Shown: positions 1 to 6,738 of the stretch, in pieces
Numbering within the stretch: the first letter of the stretch is position 1
Layout: each line of letters opens with the position of its first letter
Assembly: GCA_903854235.1 (NCBI GenBank)
Contig: CAINVV010000035.1
Location: forward strand, 1-35,523
Direction of reading: 5' to 3'
Length of the DNA: 35,523 nucleotides
Source of the DNA: an uncultured Bacteroidia bacterium
GTDB taxonomy: Bacteria > Bacteroidota > Bacteroidia > Bacteroidales > Prolixibacteraceae
Made by a program: the position numbers and the translations under genes
Notes under the pieces: model-generated
Databases searched by the model: none
What the model was told of the DNA's origin: nothing
What the model saw: only the letters and a program-made list of their open reading frames with translations

Positions 1-119
1 ATCGGAATTCGCCGCACCAATTAATCCCAAACGACAATTTTCATCCTTCGTGTTGAGAGGTTGAACAATTTTTCCTACTTTCCCCTCCAACTATTGATGT
101 TTCAACGACAAAAATAAAC

Positions 120-884
120 ATGCTGATCCTGCTATCTCCCTCCAAGACCCACGACCTCCACGCCGGCGGTTCAACTACGGACTATTCGATGCCGCTCTTT
201 CCCAAGGAGGCAGCCACGCTGATGAAGTATCTCAAGAAAATGAAGGTGGGTCAGCTGGAGGAGGTGATGAAGATCAGCCCCAAACTGGCCTGGCAGGTAC
301 AGGAGAGGATCGCACTCTGGCAACCTGAATTTACTTTTGCTAACACCAACCAGGCCCTCTACCTCTTCAAGGGAGAGGTCTACCACGGATTGGATGCAGC
401 AACCCTGCCGGTGGAAGTGGTAGAATATGCCCAGCGGCATCTGCGCATCCTATCTGGATTGTATGGCGTGATTCGACCGTTGGACCGGATACAGCCCCAT
501 CGGTTGGAGATGGAAACCGCCCTTCGGTTCGGAAAATACGAAAGTCTCTACCACTTCTGGAGGGAGAAAATTACCAGGCAGATTCTGGTGGATTTGAAGG
601 AGAGCGGTTCCAAACTGCTGATCAACCTCGCTTCGCAGGAGTATTCTTCTGCGCTGGAGATGAAAAAGCTGAAGGCAAAAATCGTCGCACCCCAATTTTT
701 GGAAAGCAGGAACGATTCCTTTCAAATGATTACCGTTTATGCCAAGAAGGCCAGGGGGATGATGGCCCGCTTTATTCTTGAGTACCAAATTAGCTGCGAA
801 GAGGATCTAATGGGATTCGACAGCGGAGGATATTGCTTCAATGCGAATCTGTCGAAGCCAGGAGTGCCGGTGTTCACGAGGTAA
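120..884 (+). CDS. yaaA: Peroxide stress protein YaaA (DUF328/UPF0246)
   Basis: This 254-residue cytoplasmic protein matches the YaaA family over its whole length. Visible family signatures are SPSKT near residue 6, FKGEVYHGL at 83-91, LSGLYGVIRPLD at 111-122, NLASQEY in the middle and an ARGMMARF block toward the C terminus. In E. coli, YaaA limits intracellular iron during hydrogen peroxide stress and so protects DNA from Fenton damage; it is also known to bind DNA. The same role is inferred here. The ATG is preceded by an A-rich stretch, typical of Bacteroidota, and the first residues already belong to the family core, so the start is secure. It stands alone on the plus strand, convergent with the uracil glycosylase gene. 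Its stop codon TAA runs directly into an AGTGAAA repeat array. Confidence 0.93.
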   Translation: MLILLSPSKTHDLHAGGSTTDYSMPLFPKEAATLMKYLKKMKVGQLEEVMKISPKLAWQVQERIALWQPEFTFANTNQALYLFKGEVYHGLDAATLPVEVVEYAQRHLRILSGLYGVIRPLDRIQPHRLEMETALRFGKYESLYHFWREKITRQILVDLKESGSKLLINLASQEYSSALEMKKLKAKIVAPQFLESRNDSFQMITVYAKKARGMMARFILEYQISCEEDLMGFDSGGYCFNANLSKPGVPVFTR

Positions 885-947
885 GTGAAAAGTGAAAAGT
901 GAAAAATAATGAAAATGATGGATTTGTTGTGTAGATAGGAGATCTGG
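884..947 (+). repeat. Composite intergenic repeat, copy R1 (AGTGAAA array plus tail)
   Basis: Three perfect 7-bp units AGTGAAA start at the last base of the yaaA stop codon (884-904). They are followed by an ATG/TGA-rich stretch and a tail with TTGTTG and GGAGATCTGG. The same order of parts recurs after the SRAP gene (R3), and related copies lie at R2, R4, R5 and R6. Function unknown. Confidence 0.75.
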
Positions 948-1034
948 CGTTTGCAATCAAATAAAAGTGTTGTTGAAGATGCGATTTGGAAATCCCTTCA
1001 CCCTGAACGATATCGTGCCGCAATTTTCATCGCG

Positions 1035-1091
1035 GAAATGCTGGTGTTTTCATTAACTGCTGTGCGATTAAAAATCGCACCACCAGATTTC
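1035..1091. other. Nested inverted repeat (possible structured RNA or repeat element)
   Basis: An inner perfect hairpin GTGCGATT-AAA-AATCGCAC (1062-1080) sits inside an outer pairing of GAAAT(G)CTGGTG (1035-1046) with CACCAGATTTC (1081-1091), which has a single bulged G. The 15-base stretch 1047-1061 on the 5' side is unpaired. No T-tract follows, so it does not look like a simple terminator. It lies in the 510-bp space between the convergent yaaA and glycosylase genes, which otherwise holds repeats and no convincing gene. Confidence 0.5.
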
Positions 1092-1149
1092 ACTTCTTTA
1101 TAAATCCGGACTAAAAGAATTTCTTAATTGGTGTGGAATTCGTGGTTGG

Positions 1150-1189
1150 AATTTTCATTATCCATCATTTTTCACTTTTCACTTTTTCC
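1150..1189 (-). repeat. Composite repeat, short copy R6
   Basis: Read on the minus strand this is a short GTGAAAAG array followed by ATGATGGATAATGAAAA. It has the same word content as R1 and R3 but lacks the tail. It lies directly beside the hairpin element at 1193. Confidence 0.6.
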
Positions 1190-1192
1190 ATC

Positions 1193-1283
1193 GGTTGAAC
1201 CCGCTTCGGGGTTCCGGATCTCCGCCAGGCGCCCTCCCCCCCGGTTTCACCGGGGGTTATTCACATTCAAGTCCTTTGGACTT
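1193..1283 (+). repeat. Three-hairpin intergenic element, copy 1
   Basis: Three small perfect hairpins follow one another: GAACCC-GCTTCG-GGGTTC (1197-1214), CCCCCGGT-TTC-ACCGGGGG (1238-1256) and AAGTCC-TTT-GGACTT (1269-1283). The first 28 bases (1193-1220) recur in inverted orientation at 6624-6651 with a single mismatch, so this is a dispersed element and not chance structure. ORF 1128-1451 runs through it and through the repeats and is not credible as a gene. Confidence 0.65.
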
Positions 1284-1297
1284 ATTGACCAGCGAAT

Positions 1298-1397
1298 CTT
1301 GATCCTTCCTCCAACATCCATCATTCATCATTTTTCACACATCCCTCATTTATCACTTTTCATTCATCCTTCATCCTTCATCATTCTTCACTTCTCA
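1298..1397 (-). repeat. Composite repeat, copy R2, at the glycosylase stop codon
   Basis: On the minus strand the glycosylase stop TGA (1397-1395) is itself part of the array (ATGTGAGAAGTGAAG). About 80 bases of degenerate GTGAAAA and ATGAAGG words follow, then a tail with ATGTTGGAGGAAGGATC. Orientation relative to the gene is the same as for R1 and R3. Confidence 0.65.
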
Positions 1398-2087
1398 CAT
1401 CCTCTTAAACGCCCCTACATATTTATCCAGATACACCTGCTTGGATTTTGATTTGTACTGCATCACAAACCGGGGATGCTCCAGGGCGATGATCTCCCCG
1501 AAGAAATGGAACTTGTCGTTGAGCGACCGCAGGTATTTTTCGTTCTGACCAGTGCCGAAACAGTAGCAAATATCTGTCTGCATCCCGAGGGCAATCAGCT
1601 TCCGGATGTTTTCGATGCTGTACTCGTAAATGGCTGCCGACAGCTCTTTGCTGTCGTAATAGTTGTAATTCTTCTCCTTCCCTCCTTCGTCGGTGATAGT
1701 GAATCCGAGCGGAACGACCGAATTGATGAAGAAATCCCTGTAAAAAGCGTGCGTTCCGCCGTAGACGTCAATCACTTCGTAGACAAACACGGAGGAGGGT
1801 TCGTGCGTCGATTTGCCTGTGTAGGCGATCTCACACTCCTTGTTCAGGCGCTTGGTGTCTGTGAAGGGAATCCCTGTCACGCCGGCACCAAAGCGACCCG
1901 GATTGATTCCCAGAATCAGATGTCGGGGATGGTTATCGTCGTAGAATTTACGGTAGAATGCACTTGAAAGTGGCAGAATCTGTTCGTTTTCGACGAAAGG
2001 GTTCATGATCCGAATGCCTTCGGGTAAGCTGCCGTCGAAACGGAGCGAACGGTTGAATTCAATAATTCTGTCTGCTAAAGTCTGCAT
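1395..2087 (-). CDS. SMUG2-type uracil-DNA glycosylase family protein (DUF4918)
   Basis: This 230-residue protein carries the two catalytic motifs of the uracil-DNA glycosylase superfamily in their SMUG2 form: LGINPGRFGAGVTGIPFTD at about 59-77 (with Asn62 in the position that activates water) and EHPRFVMQY at about 203-211. SMUG2 enzymes remove deaminated bases such as uracil, and some also remove hypoxanthine or xanthine, starting base excision repair. The first residues (MQTLADRIIEF) fit the family N terminus, so the start is good. The gene begins only 4 bp after the stop of the upstream YncE/phosphatase gene, so the two are probably co-transcribed. Its stop codon is embedded in repeat R2. 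Substrate range cannot be read from sequence alone. Confidence 0.88.
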   Translation of the reverse strand: MQTLADRIIEFNRSLRFDGSLPEGIRIMNPFVENEQILPLSSAFYRKFYDDNHPRHLILGINPGRFGAGVTGIPFTDTKRLNKECEIAYTGKSTHEPSSVFVYEVIDVYGGTHAFYRDFFINSVVPLGFTITDEGGKEKNYNYYDSKELSAAIYEYSIENIRKLIALGMQTDICYCFGTGQNEKYLRSLNDKFHFFGEIIALEHPRFVMQYKSKSKQVYLDKYVGAFKRM

Positions 2088-2091
2088 GATC

Positions 2092-4803
2092 CTATTTCGT
2101 GTACATCTTCTTTCGTTCGATCTCTTCGTCGTCCATGTCGGGTCCTTTCTCTATCTGCTTCCAGTCGATGGTTTTGTTGTATTTCTTCATCGCTTTTTCG
2201 GCATCAAAGATCCTGGAGTCGTGCAATTCCATCGTATAGGGAGTATAATCCGGTTTCGGTGTGAAAAAATCCTGCAGCAGGGAAGCCGTGGCATCGAACT
2301 GGTTGACATAAGGCACCCCGAGAAGGTTGTAGATGGTCTTCAGGATGGAACCGAAGTTGGCGTGCGTGTGGGATACATATCCCCTTTTCACATAGGGACC
2401 TGCCATCATCAGCACCGAGCGGTGGGCATCCACATGGTCAGCGCCTCCCTGCGGATCATCTTCCGTGATGATAACCAGCATGTTTTTCCAGTATTTTGTC
2501 CGGGAGAGAAAATGCAAAATCCGCCCGACCGCCAGATCGTTGTCGACCATGAAGGAGCTCTTGTACAGGTAGCCATCCTGTGGTCTAATGTCGGCGCCGT
2601 GATCGTTGGGAACCTGCATCGTCAGAAAGGAGGGCAGCTTTTCTTTTCCCTTGATCCATCTGGCGGTAAACTCCCGCTCAAACTGGTCCATTCGGTACTG
2701 GTCAGGGATGTTGGTATTGAATCCGGCATAATCGTGGCTGGTGCGGTTAAACAGTGCCTTTTGCATCGGAACCATCACTCCATGCGCGGCTCCTGTATTG
2801 GTATCGAACCACTCCTCGCGAACATGTCCGGTTTCATTGGCCTCCCCGAAATTATAGAAGGAGACGTTGGTTCTGTCGAGGGCTTCCCATAGTCCGCCAA
2901 TCTCTGCATAATCTTCTGGATCGATGCTACCTGTGGTGCAGGGGAAACGTCTGCCTGGCGCCTTTGAAAATATTTTTGAGCTCTTGGAGGCGCTTGAATT
3001 GGCTTCGACCCATTCGTTGGGAATGACCCCCACCATCCAGTGGTGGCCATGAATAGAGGCATCGCCGTCGCAATAGAAATTGTCGGAAAAGGCAAATTGT
3101 TTGGCCGCCTTGAGGTGGTTGGGACTGATACGAAGATCGGGAAACTTCTTTCGCATGGAATCGGGCAGGGTGTATTCGTTGTGTACCCCAAATCGTGCCA
3201 TGGTACTGTCTCCTGTCGCATTCTTCAGCTGACCGAAGATTTCATCGTAAGTCCTGTTTTCCTTGGTGATGTAGACCACGTATTTAATGGGGGATTTCCT
3301 GAGTCCCGGCAGGGCTGGCAGGGGATTCTTCACATCGTCGGTGATGGTGAGGGTCTGGAAGGTATCGTCTATCACCTGCTTCGTATAGGATGCCAGTTGA
3401 GCAGCATCGGGCATTTTCACCTTTTGGAAGGTTCCCAGCTGGATGTCGCCAATGTAACTGCCTTGCGGCGGAGCCACGAACCCCTTGCCTCCGTTCGGTC
3501 CGGCACCCAATCCCCGGCAGGTGATGATGTAAATTTCCTTTTCATCCTCCGACAAACGGACGCGTGTCGGTCCCCAGCAGGAGGGGATCAGTCCTTTTGT
3601 CGTTCTCGAATCAATGTCAATGACTGCTACAGAATTGAAGCCCAACAGGGCCACGTAAAGGGTCTTCTCATCCTTGCTCAGCGTGATGCCAAAGGGTAGC
3701 AAACCACGGTATTTGTTGATGCGCGGATCCACCAGAATCGGAATTTCTCCCAAAAGCTGGTGATTTTTGTAATCGATGATGGAGATGTTGTCGTTGGTGG
3801 CATTGGTCACGTAGGCAAATTGCTTGCCCACGGCGATCGAATTGGGACTGGCACCACCTACTACTTCGGCCCCTTCCACCATCTGTCCGATCTGGTGGCC
3901 GGTCTTGAATTTGTCCATCACCCGGTTGGTTTCCAAATTGATGGTGAACACGCTCATGGCATCCGGGTTCAACGGACTACCCACTCCGGGAACCTGATGA
4001 CCTTCCACAATCGTGCCATTGATTGACTCTTTGGTATTGTCGCCGTAGGGATGATGGGAGATCAGCAGGGAGTCGTAGTTCTTGGGCGTAGCCCCCGTGA
4101 TCAGTGGATAGGAATACATGCCCACATTGGCCACGAGGGCCGTCTTTTTATCGGGGCTCAGTGTGAGGCCAAAAGGGAGTCGGCCTACCGGGATAGAAGC
4201 GGTGATCTTGCGGGTGGTCAGATTGATACGGACCATTCTGAAATTGGCCCGGTCGAGTGCGAGCAGTTCGTTGTTCGTTTCATTCAGCACCAGGTCTGAG
4301 GTAAAACTATCCCCATAATCGGTGCCATTTACCTTGCCATTCAGGGAGATGGAGTCGGTCCGGTTCAGGGTTTCGGTGTTGTAGACGATGACGGCCCCAT
4401 TGTCGCCGCCGCTCAGGTAGACCGTTTTCGAATCCTTGGAAAAGGCGACACCCAGAAATGATCCTTTCGACAGAGGAGACTTGATTTTTTTGTCGTAACT
4501 GGGAACCCTGGTGACATGCAGGTCCTGGATGTCAATGATCGAGATGACCCCATTGTGCAGGGTCACCGATTTTTTTCCATCCGGCGAGATCGCCAGGCCG
4601 AAAGGGTCGTTGGTGATCCGGATCATCTCCCCGGCAGGATGGAGAAACCGGCCGCTTGGCAGGACGGTTGTTCCGTTGGGTTTGATTTCGGTGAATTTAT
4701 TCCCGGCTGGAACGGAGAGTATTTCGACCTTTTTTTGCGCCATCAGGGTTGGGCAGGATGAGGCAAAAAAGGCCACGATCAGGATACGAAAAAGGAATCT
4801 CAT
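2092..4803 (-). CDS. Exported YncE-like beta-propeller / alkaline phosphatase-superfamily phosphoesterase fusion
   Basis: This 903-residue protein starts with a signal peptide (MRFLFRILIVAFFASS, likely cut after LMA). Residues about 50-450 are YncE/NHL-like seven-bladed propeller repeats with phrases such as PFGLAISPDGK, PFGLTLSPDKK and AYVTNATNDNISIID. Residues about 500-880 form a phosphoesterase domain of the phospholipase C/acid phosphatase AcpA type: ITKENRTYDEIFG (metal-binding Glu-Asn plus the likely Thr nucleophile), SDNFYCDGDASIHGHHW, PNDHGAD and ITEDDPQGGADHVD. The fold belongs to the alkaline phosphatase superfamily and should hydrolyse phosphate esters in the periplasm or at the cell surface. 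The substrate is not known. The gene is divergent from the SRAP gene across 137 bp and is followed after 4 bp by the glycosylase gene; no functional link between those two products is obvious. Confidence 0.88.
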   Translation of the reverse strand: MRFLFRILIVAFFASSCPTLMAQKKVEILSVPAGNKFTEIKPNGTTVLPSGRFLHPAGEMIRITNDPFGLAISPDGKKSVTLHNGVISIIDIQDLHVTRVPSYDKKIKSPLSKGSFLGVAFSKDSKTVYLSGGDNGAVIVYNTETLNRTDSISLNGKVNGTDYGDSFTSDLVLNETNNELLALDRANFRMVRINLTTRKITASIPVGRLPFGLTLSPDKKTALVANVGMYSYPLITGATPKNYDSLLISHHPYGDNTKESINGTIVEGHQVPGVGSPLNPDAMSVFTINLETNRVMDKFKTGHQIGQMVEGAEVVGGASPNSIAVGKQFAYVTNATNDNISIIDYKNHQLLGEIPILVDPRINKYRGLLPFGITLSKDEKTLYVALLGFNSVAVIDIDSRTTKGLIPSCWGPTRVRLSEDEKEIYIITCRGLGAGPNGGKGFVAPPQGSYIGDIQLGTFQKVKMPDAAQLASYTKQVIDDTFQTLTITDDVKNPLPALPGLRKSPIKYVVYITKENRTYDEIFGQLKNATGDSTMARFGVHNEYTLPDSMRKKFPDLRISPNHLKAAKQFAFSDNFYCDGDASIHGHHWMVGVIPNEWVEANSSASKSSKIFSKAPGRRFPCTTGSIDPEDYAEIGGLWEALDRTNVSFYNFGEANETGHVREEWFDTNTGAAHGVMVPMQKALFNRTSHDYAGFNTNIPDQYRMDQFEREFTARWIKGKEKLPSFLTMQVPNDHGADIRPQDGYLYKSSFMVDNDLAVGRILHFLSRTKYWKNMLVIITEDDPQGGADHVDAHRSVLMMAGPYVKRGYVSHTHANFGSILKTIYNLLGVPYVNQFDATASLLQDFFTPKPDYTPYTMELHDSRIFDAEKAMKKYNKTIDWKQIEKGPDMDDEEIERKKMYTK

Positions 4804-4940
4804 GCGTTTGATATTTTGTTTTTTAGTTGTAGAAGGAACCGGGAACCGGTACCGTTAATAGTCGGGTTAAAATTATTCATTCCATTTGGTTATTTCACAT
4901 GGTCTTCTGCCATTTGCCCCATTTTTAGTATAATTGTATG

Positions 4941-5762
4941 ATGTGCGGACGATTTGTACAGGTCATAGACCTTGAGCTTTTTGTGAAACGGTTTGGTGTC
5001 AGCAGTGCACCGGAGATCAACCTTGCCTCCAGCTACAATGTGGCGGTGGGGGATCTGGCTTATGTCATCACCAACGACAAGCCAGGGGATCTTCAGGCAT
5101 TCCAGTTTGGCCTCACCCCCTCCTGGGCTCCAAAGAAGATGTATCTGATCAATGCCCGGTCGGAGGGGGATCTGAACCCTGAGAATGATGTCAATTACTC
5201 CGGGCAACTGGGAATCCAGAATAAACCCTCCTTCCGGACCTCCTTCCGCTCGAGGAGGTGTCTGGTGATTGCCAACGGCTACATCGAAGGTCCTGAGAAG
5301 GAGCGGCTGAACAAGCCCTTTCTGATCCAAAAGAAGGACGAGGAGCTGTTTTGCTTTGCCGGCATCTGGGATACCTGGGTCAACAATACTACCGGCGAGC
5401 TGACCAACTCCTTCACCATCATCACCACTGTGGCCAATTCTGTGACGCAGGAGATCGGGCATCACCGTTCTCCGGTCGTGCTCGATCAAAAGGATGAGCA
5501 GAAATGGCTCGACGATTCGCTGCCGCTGGAGGAGGTGCTGGGGTTGCTCAAACCCTATCAGGGGGAGCATTTCAAGGCAGAGGCGATCTCCATCAAGATC
5601 AAGGATCCGCACAACAAAAGCAAGGATTATATCATTCCCATCGATACCAATGGTCCGACCGAGTACGGATCAATCGTAACGAAAGATGTGAGGCTACAGG
5701 GGATGGGGGGTGGAAAAAGGAAGCAGTATCCGCCGCCGGATACGCAAGGGAAGCTGTTTTAG
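4941..5762 (+). CDS. SOS response-associated peptidase family protein (SRAP; YedK/HMCES type)
   Basis: The ORF opens with two consecutive Met codons. The second (4941) is chosen because SRAP enzymes need Cys directly after the initiator Met, giving MCGRF and 273 residues. Other catalytic residues are present: Asn71 and Arg73 in LINARSEG, Glu116 in ANGYIEG and His174 in GHHRSPVVL. The family crosslinks its N-terminal Cys to abasic sites in single-stranded DNA as a thiazolidine, shielding them from breakage and error-prone bypass. Small departures from E. coli YedK are Gly for Trp after the Glu and Ser for Met in the HxRxP motif. The gene is monocistronic, divergent from the YncE/phosphatase gene, and its stop abuts repeat R3. 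A TATAATTG (4929-4936) resembles a -7 box but lies so close that the message would be leaderless. Confidence 0.92.
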   Translation: MCGRFVQVIDLELFVKRFGVSSAPEINLASSYNVAVGDLAYVITNDKPGDLQAFQFGLTPSWAPKKMYLINARSEGDLNPENDVNYSGQLGIQNKPSFRTSFRSRRCLVIANGYIEGPEKERLNKPFLIQKKDEELFCFAGIWDTWVNNTTGELTNSFTIITTVANSVTQEIGHHRSPVVLDQKDEQKWLDDSLPLEEVLGLLKPYQGEHFKAEAISIKIKDPHNKSKDYIIPIDTNGPTEYGSIVTKDVRLQGMGGGKRKQYPPPDTQGKLF

Positions 5763-5840
5763 GGAGTGAAAAATGAAAAGTGAAAAGTGAAAAATGAGGG
5801 ATGATGTATGATGGTTGTTGGATTGGGGGAAGATCTGCCC
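5762..5840 (+). repeat. Composite repeat, copy R3, abutting the SRAP stop codon
   Basis: The array begins at the last base of the SRAP stop codon, runs through GTGAAAA/ATGAAAA units, then GAGGGATGATG words, then a tail with TTGTTGG and GGGGGAAGATCTG. Bases 5762-5791 are identical, 30 of 30, to 9680-9709 in R5. Confidence 0.75.
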
Positions 5841-5858
5841 AGATAGGCCCATTGTTAA

Positions 5859-5880
5859 CAGCCAATAGCCAACGACCAAT
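5859..5880. repeat. Short low-complexity CCAATAGC-type repeat
   Basis: CAGCCAATAGCCAACGACCAAT is a run of near-identical 7-8 base words between the convergent SRAP and higA ends. It resembles the other word arrays of this window in style but not in sequence. Confidence 0.35.
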
Positions 5881-5892
5881 CGCTTTCTTAAA

Positions 5893-6183
5893 CTATCCGA
5901 TTGAGATATTTAAATGCTTTTCGAGACCTACCTCGATGAGTTTGTAGTAGGTTGATATTTGAATATCACTTTGACCTTTCTCAATTCTTGAGATGTAGCT
6001 CTTTTTGGTACCGGTTCTTTCCGCCAGTTGTTCCTGGGTAATCTTTGCCTCCTGGCGTGCTTCCTTTAGCATAACACCCAGTCTGAATGCAAGAGAATCC
6101 GCATCAAATTTATCCCTTTGCGGGGAACCCTTTTCCCCGTACTTATCCTTTAAAAGATCTTCAAAATCAGTTAAATTCTTCAT
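5893..6183 (-). CDS. higA: HigA-type antitoxin, HTH XRE family
   Basis: This small protein has a Cro/C1-type helix-turn-helix in its C-terminal half (about LGVMLKEARQEAKITQEQLAERTGTKKSYISRIEKG). Short HTH proteins directly downstream of a HigB-like toxin act as antitoxin and autorepressor. The ORF track starts at 6204, but the internal ATG at 6183 (MKNLTDFEDLL, 96 residues) is preferred: AAGGAGG lies just before it (6187-6193), unusual in this AT-rich Bacteroidota context, although the 3-base spacing is short. With this start it overlaps the toxin gene by 17 bp, indicating translational coupling. The alternative start adds MKNTRRS. The locus is visibly more AT-rich than neighbouring dnaE, which suggests lateral gain. 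Confidence 0.88.
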   Translation of the reverse strand: MKNLTDFEDLLKDKYGEKGSPQRDKFDADSLAFRLGVMLKEARQEAKITQEQLAERTGTKKSYISRIEKGQSDIQISTYYKLIEVGLEKHLNISIG

Positions 6184-6526
6184 GCTCCTCCTTGTATTTT
6201 TCAATTAGGTATTCCCTTTTCAATTTCTCTGCAAGTTTGATCTCTTTTGCTGGAGTCTTTTGCGATTTCTTTAAAAAACAATTTGTCAGCACAACCAAAT
6301 CCCCTTTGTCGAAAAAGCATAGAATCCGGATATTTTTAAAAGTCGACATCACCCGAATTTCATAGATCTGTTCGGTATTTTCAAGATACTTTAGGAATTT
6401 TACCGGTACTTGCTTTTCGAATCGGACCAAATCGAGTACATATTCAATTTTATTCTGGATTTTAGGATCCTGCGATTTATAAAAATTCACGAAGTAATCT
6501 TTATAGACAACTATCCTTCTGATCAT
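6167..6526 (-). CDS. higB: HigB-type toxin (phage-derived Gp49-like, RelE superfamily)
   Basis: This 119-residue protein fits the Gp49/HigB family: an N-terminal MIRRIVVYKDYFVNFY strand-helix, IYEIRVMSTFKNIRILCFFDKGDLVVLTNCFLKKSQKTP in the centre, and a basic helical C terminus (AKEIKLAEKLKREYLIEKYKEEH). HigB toxins are mostly ribosome-dependent mRNA interferases, and the toxin-first order with an overlapping HTH antitoxin gene is the classic HigBA arrangement. Activity is inferred from family and context. A near-perfect 18-bp palindrome and a TAACTTTG -7 box lie just upstream of the start, consistent with repression by the HigBA complex. It is convergent with the SRAP gene. Confidence 0.88.
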   Translation of the reverse strand: MIRRIVVYKDYFVNFYKSQDPKIQNKIEYVLDLVRFEKQVPVKFLKYLENTEQIYEIRVMSTFKNIRILCFFDKGDLVVLTNCFLKKSQKTPAKEIKLAEKLKREYLIEKYKEEHEEFN

Positions 6527-6530
6527 TTGG

Positions 6531-6552
6531 CAAAGTTAACTAATTAGTTTAC
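6531..6552 (-). promoter_or_regulatory. higBA promoter -7 box overlapping a palindromic operator
   Basis: On the minus strand 6538-6531 reads TAACTTTG, a perfect match to the Bacteroidota -7 consensus TAnnTTTG. It overlaps GTTAACTAATTAGTTTAC (6535-6552), which is palindromic except for one symmetric mismatch pair. No -33 TTTG is seen at the right distance. The box ends 4 bp before the higB ATG, so transcription from it would give a leaderless toxin message. Confidence 0.6.
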
Positions 6553-6596
6553 TATTTTGACTCTTATGTGAAAAATTTAATTGCGGGTTTGAGATG

Positions 6597-6651
6597 AAAC
6601 CGGTGGGGGAAAAGACTATCCCTGATCCGGAACCCCGAAGCGCGTTCAACC
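6597..6651 (-). repeat. Three-hairpin intergenic element, diverged copy 2
   Basis: Bases 6624-6651 are the reverse complement of 1193-1220 with one mismatch; a diverged counterpart of the C-rich hairpin (GAAACCGGTGGGGG) follows at 6597-6610. The third hairpin is not recognisable. It lies between higBA and repeat R4. Confidence 0.6.
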
Positions 6652-6658
6652 TGGCTGA

Positions 6659-6734
6659 GGCCAATCTCCCCCTAATTCATCATCCAACATTCATCATCCC
6701 TCATCCCTCACTTTTCACTTTTCACTTTTCATTT
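6659..6734 (-). repeat. Composite repeat, copy R4, abutting the dnaE stop codon
   Basis: On the minus strand this begins 4 bp after the dnaE stop: three ATGAAAAG/GTGAAAAG units, then GAGGGATGA words, TGTTGGATGATG and a tail AGGGGGAGATTGG. It has the same order of parts as R1 and R3, in sense orientation to the gene it follows. Confidence 0.7.
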
Positions 6735-6738
6735 CCCT

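Noticed and set aside
884-947. AGTGAAA arrays as a CRISPR array
   Set aside because: Units are 7 bp with no unique spacers, and no cas genes are present.
1128-1451. 107-residue plus-strand ORF
   Set aside because: It is a translation of TTCAC/CATC repeats and the hairpin element, and runs into the end of the glycosylase gene.
2005-2892. 295-residue plus-strand ORF opposite the phosphoesterase gene
   Set aside because: It overlaps the glycosylase start and the phosphoesterase C terminus; the protein on the minus strand is clearly real.
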